Positions 22,008 through 31,913 of a stretch of 64,000 bases of DNA are shown here, one piece after another. The stretch is from Pontimicrobium sp. SW4 (GTDB lineage Bacteria; Bacteroidota; Bacteroidia; Flavobacteriales; Flavobacteriaceae). The DNA is taken from positions 3,162,001-3,226,000 of the forward strand of contig NZ_CP157199.1 in NCBI RefSeq assembly GCF_039954625.1, given 5' to 3'. Numbering within the stretch: position 1 is the first letter of the stretch; every line of letters begins with the position of its first letter. A model generated the notes under the pieces. That model ran no database searches, was not told where the DNA came from, and saw nothing but the letters and a program-made list of their open reading frames with translations. The translations under genes were made by a program, and so were the position numbers.

Positions 22008-24766
22008 TAATCTATTTCTTTCTCTGTAAAAGGAATGTTAGGGTTATAGATTTCAAGAATTAATCTTTTAAGTTCAGTTTCAAAACATTCTAAAGTTTCA
22101 GCGGTTATAAAGGTGTCTTTTTTTCTGCTATTAGCAGCATCTTTTTTACCAAATTTAAGGAAGCCTGCGTTTAGGTTTTTAAACGAAATAATGCCAGCTT
22201 CAATATTCCCATTAAAAGGATTTTTGATGTTCATCATATAAGCATACATAAGTATTTGAAAGCTTTTGCTGTATTTTTTATAATCTGTAGAAATATCTTC
22301 CCAATTTACCACCTCAACATCTCCTTGACCTACTTTTCCTGTTTTATAGTCTATAACTCGAAGTGTTCCATTATACTCATCTACGCGATCTACTTTTCCT
22401 TTTAATATCATAGGAAACCCCAGCTCTTTAATGGTAATTTCAACATTTAAATCTGCTTCAATTTCAATTATTTTTATCTCATTACCTTGTTCTAAATCTC
22501 TTATTTCGTTGTTTAAAAAGTTTAGTACATAGCGTTTAGCAATTTCATAAATAATGAGGTTTTTACCTCTTGTTATGTCTCCTTCTTTATAAATATCTTT
22601 AAAATGATGAGATACCCTAGCATCAACTTTTGGTTTCATTTTTTTCACCAAATCAGAATTAAGTACAACCCCTTGATATGGTCTATAGAGATCTTCTAAA
22701 GTATTGTGAACAATGGTTCCAAGGGTATTTGCGGCAACAGTTTCTTCAACGTCATTAAATTCTTCTATTCCTAATATTTTTTTATAATAAAAATCTAATG
22801 GATTTCTAATGTAGTTAGTTAGTGATGATGGAGACAACCCTTTTTTTGAGAGTGATTTTAAAGTAGAAATAACATTGTCTGTTTTTGGAATAGACTTTAG
22901 CGTATTTGTTATTTTGGGGGTTATAGGAGTTACAATTTTATGTTGAATAGTATGAATATTTTCAATTTCTAACTGTGTAATAAATCTACTTTTTTCACCA
23001 CCATTAATAACATCTGGCTCCGTATTATAAATAATAAAAACATGTTTTGCTCGCTGAATTAGTCTATAAAAATGATAGGTATATACGGCATCTTTTTCTT
23101 TATAAGTTGGCAATAGATTTTCTAATTTTACATCATAAGGAATAAAAGAATTATTGCTTTTTCCTGAAGGTAAAACACCCTCGTTAACAGAGGTAATGAT
23201 AACAGTTTCAAAATCCAATACTCTAGATTCTAACATTCCCATTATTTGTAAACCTTTTAAAGGTTCACCTTGAAAATCTAAGTTTTCGTTCGCCAATAAT
23301 TCATTATAAATACTATACAATGAATTTATAGTAGTTATATGATTGTATTTTGAATTAAGGTCACTTAGAGAATTAAAAATTTCATTAAATCTATAAAGGT
23401 ATTCTAAGGCGAGTACACTTTGATCTTTGTTTTTATCTAACCCTTCTTTTATTCTAAGTATAAGCGTTAAACTGTTTTGGATCGCCAAAGTTGCTTTGTT
23501 ATTCCAATTTTCGAATAACAAATTTAATAGTACTTCACATTTTGGGGCAAGCTTAAAAAGGTCTTTAATGGTTAGGAACACTAAATTGTTATTATAGATA
23601 CTATCTATAATAAATTGACCATAATCTTTATCTGTATTTATAAATAAGGGTCTAATAAATGGATGAGACATTACTGCAATAACATCTTTATAGTAATAGG
23701 AAGTGCCATTATCTTTATGCAACAAAAACAACTGATCAAACAATGAAGCTAATGGAATTGACTTTAATGGAAATCCCATAGTGATATTTAAAGCATCTAT
23801 AGTACTTGGTAATGAGTTTAAAATTGGAAGTAATAGTGTTTCATCACCTAAAACCACAGCTGTGTTATTAAGATTTCCTTTTTCAGATTTCAATTTTGAG
23901 AGCAATTCCCCTACGTATTTTGCTTGTCCAACATTTTTAGGAATGCCTATTACTGAAACGTCTTTATTTTTACTATAGTGATTATGAGCCCACTTTATAG
24001 GTTGGTTTTTAAAATACGTCCAGTTTTTTTTATGTTGTCTAATAAAATAACCTGTATCATGGTTAGCATTACTTAAGAACACTTCATCGATATCCCAATA
24101 AATACTTGCCAAACCAGTTTGAAGAAGTTCTTGAATTATAACACTCTCAGAATTATTTAAAGCGTTAAACCCAAGAAAGATATGCTGTTTATGAGGGTTA
24201 AGCTGAATATAACTTTCTAAATTCTCAACTGCTTCTCTATAAATTAGACCTTGATATGCTTTCCCTTTTTTAATAAGCTCATCTGTAAGTGAAGTGTAAT
24301 AAGTAAATAACTGCTTCCAAAAGACTAAATAGTTTTTTATTAAGGGTGTTTGATTTTTTTCTAAAGACCAATGGTTTATATCTTGAATGGCACTTAAGTA
24401 GTCAAATATAGACCTAGGATTAATTAAGTAACGATCTATTTCATTAAAATCCTGTAGGAGTATTTGTGCCCATTTAGAAAAACTCTCAAAAGCTTCTGTT
24501 TGTTCTTTTGGAGTTTGAGCTTTGTAAATATTGTAAAACTCAAAAAGAAGTTCAGTATTAGATGTTTTTTTAAGTTGAGCAAGTTCTTCAACAAATTCCT
24601 CAATACTGCTAATAGATGGCGCAAAAATTGTTTTAGAGGCACTAGAAGATATTTCATTACGTAAAAAAACACCTGCACGTTTACTTGGAAGTATAAAATT
24701 TACTTTAGATAAATTTACCTTTTTATTCTCTAGATCTTTTAGAACATCATTTATAAAACTTGGCAT
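22007..24766 (-). CDS. AddB-like PD-(D/E)xK nuclease of a RecBCD/AddAB-type complex
   Basis: The 919-residue protein begins VNFILPSKRAGVFLRNEI, the degenerate Walker A region of AddB-like inactivated helicases. It has a central UvrD-like part (GLQIMGMLESRVLDFETVIITSVNEGVLP). The C-terminal RecB-family nuclease follows: LSPSSLTNYIRNPLDFYYKKIL, LGTIVHNTLEDLY and the catalytic RVIDYKTGKVG. It would resect double-strand ends with the helicase-nuclease at 27539. The two subunits are separated here by ompA and kbl. The hydrolase gene overlaps its stop by 1 nt. Confidence 0.85.
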   Translation of the reverse strand: MPSFINDVLKDLENKKVNLSKVNFILPSKRAGVFLRNEISSSASKTIFAPSISSIEEFVEELAQLKKTSNTELLFEFYNIYKAQTPKEQTEAFESFSKWAQILLQDFNEIDRYLINPRSIFDYLSAIQDINHWSLEKNQTPLIKNYLVFWKQLFTYYTSLTDELIKKGKAYQGLIYREAVENLESYIQLNPHKQHIFLGFNALNNSESVIIQELLQTGLASIYWDIDEVFLSNANHDTGYFIRQHKKNWTYFKNQPIKWAHNHYSKNKDVSVIGIPKNVGQAKYVGELLSKLKSEKGNLNNTAVVLGDETLLLPILNSLPSTIDALNITMGFPLKSIPLASLFDQLFLLHKDNGTSYYYKDVIAVMSHPFIRPLFINTDKDYGQFIIDSIYNNNLVFLTIKDLFKLAPKCEVLLNLLFENWNNKATLAIQNSLTLILRIKEGLDKNKDQSVLALEYLYRFNEIFNSLSDLNSKYNHITTINSLYSIYNELLANENLDFQGEPLKGLQIMGMLESRVLDFETVIITSVNEGVLPSGKSNNSFIPYDVKLENLLPTYKEKDAVYTYHFYRLIQRAKHVFIIYNTEPDVINGGEKSRFITQLEIENIHTIQHKIVTPITPKITNTLKSIPKTDNVISTLKSLSKKGLSPSSLTNYIRNPLDFYYKKILGIEEFNDVEETVAANTLGTIVHNTLEDLYRPYQGVVLNSDLVKKMKPKVDARVSHHFKDIYKEGDITRGKNLIIYEIAKRYVLNFLNNEIRDLEQGNEIKIIEIEADLNVEITIKELGFPMILKGKVDRVDEYNGTLRVIDYKTGKVGQGDVEVVNWEDISTDYKKYSKSFQILMYAYMMNIKNPFNGNIEAGIISFKNLNAGFLKFGKKDAANSRKKDTFITAETLECFETELKRLILEIYNPNIPFTEKEID

Positions 24767-24780
24767 TGTATAAAAATAAA

Positions 24781-24808
24781 AAACGCTTCGAAATCTCGAA
24801 GCGTTTTT
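24781..24808 (-). terminator. Strong intrinsic terminator after ompA-like gene
   Basis: Arms AAACGCTTCGA and TCGAAGCGTTT (11 bp) with a 4-nt loop, with T runs on both strands. It lies 24 bp beyond the OmpA stop and just before the addB-like start, separating the two transcription units. Confidence 0.9.
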
Positions 24809-24832
24809 ATATATAATTGAGAAATTATTTAT

Positions 24833-26200
24833 TTAATTATTTACTAGTTTTACTTCAACACGTCTGTTTGCAGCTCTACCAGCTCTAGTTCGGTTACTAT
24901 CGATAGGCATATCTGGCCCATATCCTTTTGCAGATAGTCTTGCAGCAGAGATACCGTTATTTACTAAATAATCCATAACAGCATTTGCTCTTTCTTCAGA
25001 TAATCTTTGGTTTAAAGCTTTACCTCCAGTACTATCAGTATGTCCTTCAATAGTAAAGTTAGCTTTTGGATATTCTTTCAATATCGCAGAAATTGCTTGT
25101 AATGTTGGTTCAGTACCAGATTTGAATGAAGATTTACCAGAATTAAAGTTTATAGTTCTAGCATATTCAGTTAATTGATTTTGAACTTCAACAGTAGGAA
25201 CTACTATCTCTGGACAACCATTATTAGCTACTGTACCAGCTTCATTAGGACATTGATCATCTCTATCTAACACACCATCACCATCAGTATCAGGCCAAGG
25301 GCAACCATTGTTTGCAGCTGGACCAGCTTCGTTAGGACAGTTATCACTAGCATCAGTTACACCATCACCATCAGCATCTGGGCAACCAGCTAAAGATTTT
25401 AAACCAGCTACATTAGGACAGTTATCATTATTATCTGAAACGCCATCACCATCGCTATCTGGACAACCATTAAACTCAGCTAAACCAGCTTCGTTAGGGC
25501 AAGTATCTTTTGAATCTTCAATACCATCACCATCGCTATCTGGACAACCATTGAAGGCTTCTAAACCAGGAACTTCAGGACATGCGTCGTTTTTGTCATA
25601 AACACCATCACCATCAGTATCTTTTCCTCCAAACTTAATTGAAAGACCTAATGAATGTTGGAAATGTTTAGCTAAATAGTCCTCAAAAGAGTGCTTGTAG
25701 CTAGACTGAATGGTTGCACCAATGTTCTCACTAAACCAATAATTGATCCCAAAAGAACCATTTGCTGTTCCAGCTCCAACATCATCAACCCATGTATAAC
25801 CACCGCCAACGGCTAAATAAGGCTCAAGAGTGTTCCAGTTTAAAGCTTCACCTAGACTGTATTTTATAATACCATCTGTACCGTAATAACTTAAACCGTT
25901 CACATCTGCGTCACCAAAAGAATTAATTTTATTAACCGATCCAATAAAACCTAATGAGAATCCATCTCCTAAGTATTTTGAAATTGAAAGAGTTGATAAT
26001 GACGGTAACATGTTGTAATGATTTGTGTCAAAGAATTTTTCAAATGTCCCACCAAGCGGAGCATTATCTCCCACTGGATAAAAATCAACGGCGTTAAACC
26101 CTACGCCTATTTGCCAGGGATTGTTGTCGTCTTGTGCGTTTACATTGCTAAAACCAATTACTAGCAACAAAGCGAACATTAATCTGCTAAGATTTTTCAT
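24833..26200 (-). CDS. OmpA-family outer membrane protein with thrombospondin type-3 repeats
   Basis: The 455-residue protein starts with a signal peptide ([22 protein letters not shown]). An 8-stranded beta-barrel-like region of about 180 residues follows. Then come five calcium-binding TSP3-type repeats of the form DxDGDGVxDxxDxCPNxAG, and last a C-terminal OmpA peptidoglycan-binding domain ([24 protein letters not shown]). Such proteins anchor the outer membrane to the cell wall and are abundant in Flavobacteria. A perfect promoter (26266-26236) and a strong terminator enclose it as a single gene. Confidence 0.92.
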   Translation of the reverse strand: MKNLSRLMFALLLVIGFSNVNAQDDNNPWQIGVGFNAVDFYPVGDNAPLGGTFEKFFDTNHYNMLPSLSTLSISKYLGDGFSLGFIGSVNKINSFGDADVNGLSYYGTDGIIKYSLGEALNWNTLEPYLAVGGGYTWVDDVGAGTANGSFGINYWFSENIGATIQSSYKHSFEDYLAKHFQHSLGLSIKFGGKDTDGDGVYDKNDACPEVPGLEAFNGCPDSDGDGIEDSKDTCPNEAGLAEFNGCPDSDGDGVSDNNDNCPNVAGLKSLAGCPDADGDGVTDASDNCPNEAGPAANNGCPWPDTDGDGVLDRDDQCPNEAGTVANNGCPEIVVPTVEVQNQLTEYARTINFNSGKSSFKSGTEPTLQAISAILKEYPKANFTIEGHTDSTGGKALNQRLSEERANAVMDYLVNNGISAARLSAKGYGPDMPIDSNRTRAGRAANRRVEVKLVNN

Positions 26201-26235
26201 ATTCTATAATTTTAATTTTAAGTGTTAATTGTAAA

Positions 26236-26266
26236 CAAAAGTAAGTTGTTAAAATTTATTAACAAA
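26236..26266 (-). promoter_or_regulatory. Consensus Bacteroidetes promoter of the ompA-like gene
   Basis: On the minus strand TTTG (26266-26263), a 19-bp spacer and TACTTTTG (26243-26236) match the consensus exactly. The predicted leader is about 30 nt and A/T-rich. Confidence 0.75.
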
Positions 26267-26324
26267 GACAAATATAGGAAAATATTGGCTTTTTCATATT
26301 AAAAAGCTAGTATCTATAAAGGTT

Positions 26325-27518
26325 CTAAACAATTTCAAGTGCTTTGCCCACCTTAATAAAGGCAGCAATTGCTTTGTCCAAATGTTCTTTTTCATGAGCT
26401 GCAGATAATTGTACTCTAATTCTTGCCTTTTCTCTTGGTACAACTGGAAAAAAGAAGCCAATTACATAAATACCTTCTTCAAGTAATTTGTTAGCCATTA
26501 TTTGTGATAGTTTAGCGTCGTACAGCATTACTGGAACAATAGCAGAATCACCATCTACAATGTCGAAGCCAGCTTCTTTAATTCCTTTTTTAAAGTAATT
26601 GGTATTCCATTCTAGCTTATCTCTCAATGTTGTGTCGTTTGAAAGTAAGTCAAATACTTTTATTGATGCTCCTACTATTGCTGGGGCTAATGAGTTAGAA
26701 AAAAGATAAGGCCTAGAACGTTGACGCAACATATCAATGATTTCCTTTTTACCTGTTGTATAGCCGCCCATAGCACCTCCCATAGCTTTTCCTAAGGTTC
26801 CAGTAATAATATCTATGCGACCCATAACACCTTTTTCTTCTAAAGTACCTCTTCCCGTTTTTCCTATAAAGCCTGTTGCATGACATTCGTCTATCATAAC
26901 CATGGCGTCGTATTTATCTGCTAGATTACAAATTTCATCCAAAGGCGCTACCAGACCGTCCATAGAAAACACACCATCTGTTACAATAATTTTAAAACGA
27001 GCTCCATTAGTATTTGCATCTTGAAGTTGCTTTTCAAGATCAGCCATATCATTGTTTTTATAGCGATATCTCGCTGCTTTACACAAACGAACACCATCAA
27101 TAATAGAAGCGTGGTTTAAAGAATCAGAGATTATGGCATCATCAGCAGTTAAAAGAGGCTCAAAAACTCCGCCGTTAGCATCAAAAGCCGCAGCATAAAG
27201 TATAGTATCTTCAGTACCATAAAAATCAGCAATTTTTTGTTCCAATTCTTTGTGTATATCTTGTGTTCCGCAAATAAAACGTACAGACGACATTCCAAAA
27301 CCATGAGTATCCATAGTATCTTTCGCAGCTTGAATAACTTCTGGGTGTGCGGACAATCCTAAATAGTTGTTGGCACAAAAATTTAAAACGGTTTCTCCTG
27401 TGTTTAATATGATTTCGGCGCCTTGAGCTGAGGTTATTATACGTTCTTCTTTGTAAAGGCCGTTATCTTTTATGTCTTGAATTTCTTTTAGTAAATGTTC
27501 TTTTATTTTTCCGTACAT
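26325..27518 (-). CDS. kbl: Glycine C-acetyltransferase (2-amino-3-ketobutyrate CoA ligase)
   Basis: This is a PLP-dependent alpha-oxoamine synthase of 397 residues. Key segments are [28 protein letters not shown]-like [31 protein letters not shown] and the PLP-lysine motif [16 protein letters not shown]. It converts 2-amino-3-ketobutyrate and CoA into glycine and acetyl-CoA in threonine breakdown. I start at ATG 27518 ([10 protein letters not shown]), which aligns with known Kbl proteins; an upstream in-frame ATG would add six residues. It lies 20 bp downstream of the addA-like gene. Confidence 0.93.
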   Translation of the reverse strand: MYGKIKEHLLKEIQDIKDNGLYKEERIITSAQGAEIILNTGETVLNFCANNYLGLSAHPEVIQAAKDTMDTHGFGMSSVRFICGTQDIHKELEQKIADFYGTEDTILYAAAFDANGGVFEPLLTADDAIISDSLNHASIIDGVRLCKAARYRYKNNDMADLEKQLQDANTNGARFKIIVTDGVFSMDGLVAPLDEICNLADKYDAMVMIDECHATGFIGKTGRGTLEEKGVMGRIDIITGTLGKAMGGAMGGYTTGKKEIIDMLRQRSRPYLFSNSLAPAIVGASIKVFDLLSNDTTLRDKLEWNTNYFKKGIKEAGFDIVDGDSAIVPVMLYDAKLSQIMANKLLEEGIYVIGFFFPVVPREKARIRVQLSAAHEKEHLDKAIAAFIKVGKALEIV

Positions 27519-27538
27519 AATTTTATTTTTTTGCAAAG

Positions 27539-30500
27539 TTACACTTCTTTTATTTCTATAGAATCGTTCGTGTAAATTAGTATTCCCTTTTTTACGTTAT
27601 ATGACATATCTCTTAAAGCACTACTATACGTTTCTATTTGCTTTACATGGCTGTTATTAGGAGATCCTGTTTTGTAATCTACAATTGTAGCTTCGTTTTT
27701 AGTGTTTATTACGATTCTGTCAGGACGTAATATTTCTCCTTGTTTTGTAATAATATCTTTTTCGTTGTAAACAGTTAGATCTGGATTGAATAAATATGTT
27801 AGTAAAGGATGATTGACTATGTTTTCAATGACTGTTTTTAATTCTATTGCTTGAGAAGGGTTGATTATTGCTGCCGAAATAAAATTTTCTAAGGTAAAAT
27901 CGATATCGTCTTTGGTTTTTATTTGGGACATAATATTATGGATTAGATTACCTCTTTCAATGGCATCTTTTTGACTAGTATCCCATAAGTATCCAGAGTT
28001 TGCAATAATATTAATACCATGATTTTTTTTAGGAACAGAAATGAATTGTGTTTGTTTTTGGGTTGTTGCAGTATCACTTTCTGGTTTAGATAATCTTTTC
28101 TGGTCACCAAAAGAATAACGTAGTTGGGTATCATTCCATTGACTATTATGCTTCAAATAATTTATGAATAAACCACTATAACTGTTTAAATTTTCATTAC
28201 CATTTTTAAGGAGTTTTTTATCGCTTATGATATGTAGCTGCTCAATAGGTCTTGTTAGGGCAACGTAAAGAAGATTAATATTGTCCAATTCTAATTCTGA
28301 TTGATGTTGTGCGTATAACATTTCTCCATCTTCGTTTACAGCTTCAATGTTTTTATTATAATTTAAATAAGCAGCTTTAAAATCTTGATATTTTTCAGGA
28401 TTTAACGGAAACCAAATTTTAGGACTATTCTCTTTATAAATATCTAAATCGGCATAAGGAAAAATAACAACTGGAAACTCCAAACCTTTAGATTTATGAA
28501 TGGTCATAATTTTAACAGCATTTTGTCCTTCTGGAGACACAATGGTTAAACTATCTTTTTTAGTTTCAAAACTAGTGATGAAATCTGCCAAATTAGAATT
28601 CTTTTTGTTTACATAATCCAAAGCGTAGTCTAAGAAAAATTGGACATAGGCATTAGATATATCTACAAGTTTAAATCCATAAATCACAGCCTCTATAACT
28701 TCATAAACTGAAGTTTGAAGTGCTTCTTTGTAGTTAAAATTAAACCCAAGAGCATTTAACTTTAAAAAGAAGTCATGGATGTTTAGTGCAATAAATTCTT
28801 TATAAAATGAATGTATGTCATCAACTTGAAGCTTATGAGTTGCAATATAACTAAGAACCTCTATTTTTAGCTGAAGATTATTTGGTTCTAGGATAAACTT
28901 TAAAAGGTTGACAATAAATGCTACTTCAGGAGAATTACCAACAAGCAATGTTTCCGAAGAAATAATATCTATGCCAAATTCCGACAAATAATTAGCAATA
29001 GCTACACCCTCCTTTTTCTTTCTTACAAGCACACAAATGTCTTTTAAGTCAAAGCCATTCTCTAAACAATTATTTATGGTTTTTAATACTTCTTTTGGAT
29101 ATTCGTTGTCTTTATCACCCTCTCTACTAAGTTCTAAAAAGTTAATATTCACATAGCCTTCATTGTTTTTAAACGTATCCTGATGGCTGTTTTGGTATAA
29201 TTGGGCATAGCCATTATCACTAAAAACGAAAGATGATAAATGTTTAAAAAAAGCATTATTAAATGCTATTATTTGCTTATAACTTCTATAGTTAACAGGG
29301 AGTTTTTCTACTTTCGATTCAAGATGAAAAGGGTTGTTGCCATTATATAAACCAATAAACTGTTCTGCTTCTCCACCTCTCCACCTATAAATAGCTTGTT
29401 TTGCATCTCCAACCAGCATCACACTTCCATTTTCACCAGATAAAGAATTTTCAAGAAGCGGTACTAAATTTTGCCATTGCATTTTAGAAGTGTCTTGAAA
29501 TTCATCAATAAAATAATGCTTAAATTTTTCGCCAATGCGTTCATATATAAATGGTGCAGGCTGCTCTTTGATGTGCTTACTAATGATTGAATTAAACTCC
29601 GATATCAGTAATATATTTTTGTCCTCCTTAATTTTAGCTACCTCTTTGTTTATTTCGTTAAGCACAGAAAGAGGTGTAATATTCTTATAAAAATTTTGGA
29701 GAAAAATATAATTAACAACACCTTGTTTAGTTTTTTGAAATCCTGAAATTAGCTCTGGTTGTATATTATTAATAATGCTTGAAATATCTTGTGTAACTCG
29801 ACTAGGGTAAAGAGTCCCTCCTTCAATTAAATTTCTTTGCCAATTTAAATCGAAAGAGACATTATAATCTTTGTAGGTTAATTTAATGAAGTAATTTGGA
29901 AGAGAACTTCTACTAAAAGCGTTATACTCCAAACCAGCTTCATTTATAAGAGTTAAAACAGCTTTTGATTCTTCTTGTATTATTTTAGAAGTTCTTTTGA
30001 GTTCTTTTTTTATGAATTTTTTTAGCGATTTAAAATCTTTTAAGGTTTTGTCTTTTAGCAGCTCAACATAAGGCACATGATTTTCATTGACCAACAATTT
30101 CGCTATTGGATTAAAATCATAAGTTACATCCCAGCTTTTATCATCATCAGCTTTTTCAATGGCAAAGTCAATCAAGATTTTTGTAAGCTCTTTTTCTGTT
30201 CCTGCACGAGCAATTAAATTATCAACAGCTTTTGCTAAAAGGGTGTCTGTGTCTAGTTCAACTTCAAAATTTAAGGGAAGATGTAAATCGTAAGCAAATG
30301 TTCTAATAAGCCTTTGTGTGAACTTGTCTATGGTTGAAATGTCAAAAGCAGCATAGTTATGGATAATGTTTTCCAAAATATTTTGAGCTTTTTTAGTGAG
30401 CTCTTTTGCACTAATATTAAGGTCTATACAAATATCTGTAAACATACTATTGGGGTTTTCAATAACCGATTCCGAAGAAAATATTTTGAGCGTGTCAATA

Positions 30501-30673
30501 ATTCGCTCTTTCATTTCTCCAACAGCTTTATTAGTAAATGTGATGGCGAGTATGTTTTTATAAGCATCTTTATAAGGCGATTTAAACAGTATTTTTAAAT
30601 ACTCTTTAACTAAAGTATAGGTCTTACCACTTCCAGCAGAAGCATTATATATATTAAATGAAGATGAGTTCAA
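27539..30673 (-). CDS. AddA/RecB-like UvrD-family helicase-nuclease
   Basis: The 1044-residue protein has Walker [13 protein letters not shown] at the N-terminus, [16 protein letters not shown], Walker [48 protein letters not shown] and [15 protein letters not shown], the UvrD motif series. A C-terminal RecB-type nuclease follows ([15 protein letters not shown]). With the AddB-like protein at 22007 it should process double-strand breaks for recombination and may degrade phage DNA. Start and end are typical and nothing is broken. Confidence 0.88.
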   Translation of the reverse strand: MNSSSFNIYNASAGSGKTYTLVKEYLKILFKSPYKDAYKNILAITFTNKAVGEMKERIIDTLKIFSSESVIENPNSMFTDICIDLNISAKELTKKAQNILENIIHNYAAFDISTIDKFTQRLIRTFAYDLHLPLNFEVELDTDTLLAKAVDNLIARAGTEKELTKILIDFAIEKADDDKSWDVTYDFNPIAKLLVNENHVPYVELLKDKTLKDFKSLKKFIKKELKRTSKIIQEESKAVLTLINEAGLEYNAFSRSSLPNYFIKLTYKDYNVSFDLNWQRNLIEGGTLYPSRVTQDISSIINNIQPELISGFQKTKQGVVNYIFLQNFYKNITPLSVLNEINKEVAKIKEDKNILLISEFNSIISKHIKEQPAPFIYERIGEKFKHYFIDEFQDTSKMQWQNLVPLLENSLSGENGSVMLVGDAKQAIYRWRGGEAEQFIGLYNGNNPFHLESKVEKLPVNYRSYKQIIAFNNAFFKHLSSFVFSDNGYAQLYQNSHQDTFKNNEGYVNINFLELSREGDKDNEYPKEVLKTINNCLENGFDLKDICVLVRKKKEGVAIANYLSEFGIDIISSETLLVGNSPEVAFIVNLLKFILEPNNLQLKIEVLSYIATHKLQVDDIHSFYKEFIALNIHDFFLKLNALGFNFNYKEALQTSVYEVIEAVIYGFKLVDISNAYVQFFLDYALDYVNKKNSNLADFITSFETKKDSLTIVSPEGQNAVKIMTIHKSKGLEFPVVIFPYADLDIYKENSPKIWFPLNPEKYQDFKAAYLNYNKNIEAVNEDGEMLYAQHQSELELDNINLLYVALTRPIEQLHIISDKKLLKNGNENLNSYSGLFINYLKHNSQWNDTQLRYSFGDQKRLSKPESDTATTQKQTQFISVPKKNHGINIIANSGYLWDTSQKDAIERGNLIHNIMSQIKTKDDIDFTLENFISAAIINPSQAIELKTVIENIVNHPLLTYLFNPDLTVYNEKDIITKQGEILRPDRIVINTKNEATIVDYKTGSPNNSHVKQIETYSSALRDMSYNVKKGILIYTNDSIEIKEV

Positions 30674-30787
30674 GAAAAGAAAATTTTTATACCAAAATAA
30701 GGAAACTTAATAACTTAATTATATAAAACTTAAAGCTTTATTGTAAATTTGGTTTGAAAATAAATATTAATATAAAAACTTAAAATT

Positions 30788-31396
30788 ATGGCTTTCGAAT
30801 TACCGAAATTAAAATATGCTTACGATGCTTTAGAGCCTCATATTGATGCACGCACAATGGAAATACATCACTCAAAACACCACAATGGTTATACAACTAA
30901 ATTAAATGCAGCCATTGCAGGAACAAACTTAGAGGGAAAATCTATTGAAGATATCTTAACTAATTTAGATATGAGCAATGGTGCAGTTAGAAATAATGGA
31001 GGAGGTTTTTACAACCACTCTTTATTTTGGGATGTAATGAATCCAGAAGGGAAAGGATATTTATCTGGAGAATTGAAAGATGCGATTGAAGCAGCCTATG
31101 GTTCCAAGGAAGCTTTTGTTGAAGCTTTCAGTAAAGCTGCTGCAACTCAATTTGGTTCAGGTTGGGCTTGGTTGTGTGTTCATAAAGGTGGAAAAGTTGA
31201 GGTATGCTCAACGCCTAATCAAGACAACCCATTAATGCCAGGAGTATCATGTGGTGGGACACCAATTTTAGGATTGGATGTTTGGGAACACGCATACTAT
31301 TTAAATTATCAAAACCGAAGACCAGATTATATTGAAGCATTTTTTAATGTAATTAATTGGAATGAAGTAGAAAGACGTTATGCAGAAGCTAAATAA
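30788..31396 (+). CDS. sod: Superoxide dismutase (Fe/Mn family)
   Basis: The 202-residue protein has all four metal ligands: His in [13 protein letters not shown], His in [11 protein letters not shown], and Asp and His in [16 protein letters not shown]. It dismutates superoxide to peroxide and oxygen in the cytoplasm. Whether it uses Fe or Mn cannot be fixed from the sequence. A TAAATTTG -7 box lies at 30744-30751 and an intrinsic terminator follows the gene, so it is monocistronic. Confidence 0.96.
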   Translation: MAFELPKLKYAYDALEPHIDARTMEIHHSKHHNGYTTKLNAAIAGTNLEGKSIEDILTNLDMSNGAVRNNGGGFYNHSLFWDVMNPEGKGYLSGELKDAIEAAYGSKEAFVEAFSKAAATQFGSGWAWLCVHKGGKVEVCSTPNQDNPLMPGVSCGGTPILGLDVWEHAYYLNYQNRRPDYIEAFFNVINWNEVERRYAEAK

Positions 31397-31419
31397 CGTT
31401 TAGCTTATAAATATTTAGG

Positions 31420-31448
31420 AGGCAATCTATTTAGGTTGCCTTTTTTTA
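31420..31448 (+). terminator. Intrinsic terminator of sod
   Basis: Arms AGGCAA and TTGCCT with a 10-nt loop are followed by a run of seven T, 24 bp after the sod stop. Confidence 0.85.
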
Positions 31449-31476
31449 TTTTTAAAAACTAGATTAGTATAAAAAT

Positions 31477-31551
31477 AAAAAAGGTGAACGAGATGTTCAC
31501 CTTTTTTGCCCCAAATCTACCATAAACTTAACCTACTTATGTTATGGTGAT
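31477..31551 (-). ncRNA. Candidate small RNA, copy 1 (ends in intrinsic terminator)
   Basis: Read on the minus strand, a 44-nt conserved segment ends in an intrinsic terminator, with arms GGTGAAC/GTTCACC flanked by A and T runs. The segment starts ATCACCATAACATAAG and includes a possible stem ACCATAA/TTATGGT. The same unit recurs 250 bp away with one change in 44 nt. A weak -7-like box (TATATTTA) precedes it on the minus strand. No ORF covers it. It could be a Flavobacterial structured RNA such as the Flavo-1 motif, which I cannot confirm without a covariance search. Confidence 0.55.
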
Positions 31552-31727
31552 GTAAATATAAGGGCGTTTATTTCTAATAATTGAATTTATTAGACAAAAT
31601 ACTTATAAATTAGGCTAAAATGAGATTGACTGAAAGTAGCGTATATCAAGAGATAAGGAGGAATTTGCTTAAAAAAAGAGAGGTAAAAATTTTATTTTCA
31701 GTAAGTTAGGATTTAACTTACATGCAT

Positions 31728-31803
31728 AAAAAAAGGTGAACGAGAGTTCACCTTTTTTTGCCCCAAATCTACCATGAACTTAACCTACTTATGTTATGGT
31801 GAT
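31728..31803 (-). ncRNA. Candidate small RNA, copy 2 (ends in intrinsic terminator)
   Basis: This is the second copy of the unit at 31477, in the same orientation. The 44-nt segment differs at one position, which weakens one pair of the stem, and the terminator arms are the same with a shorter loop. The rest of the 31397-31913 gap between sod and purF holds only AT-rich sequence with no ORF. Near-perfect conservation of the unpaired sequence in a drifting background suggests selection or recent duplication. Confidence 0.55.
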
Positions 31804-31913
31804 ACTAAAGTATACGTAATTTGGTGAAAGCCTATAAATATTAGACGAACTGCATTTTTTTTAGTTTAAAGACCTAATTTTATAGATTAAAAGACTAAAA
31901 ACATATTTTTTCG

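Noticed and set aside
25200..25640. Regular repeats in the ompA region that resemble a repeat array
   Set aside because: They encode TSP3 calcium-binding repeats in frame with the OmpA-family protein; spacing and content follow the protein, so this is not CRISPR. The plus-strand open frame over the same bases is a shadow.
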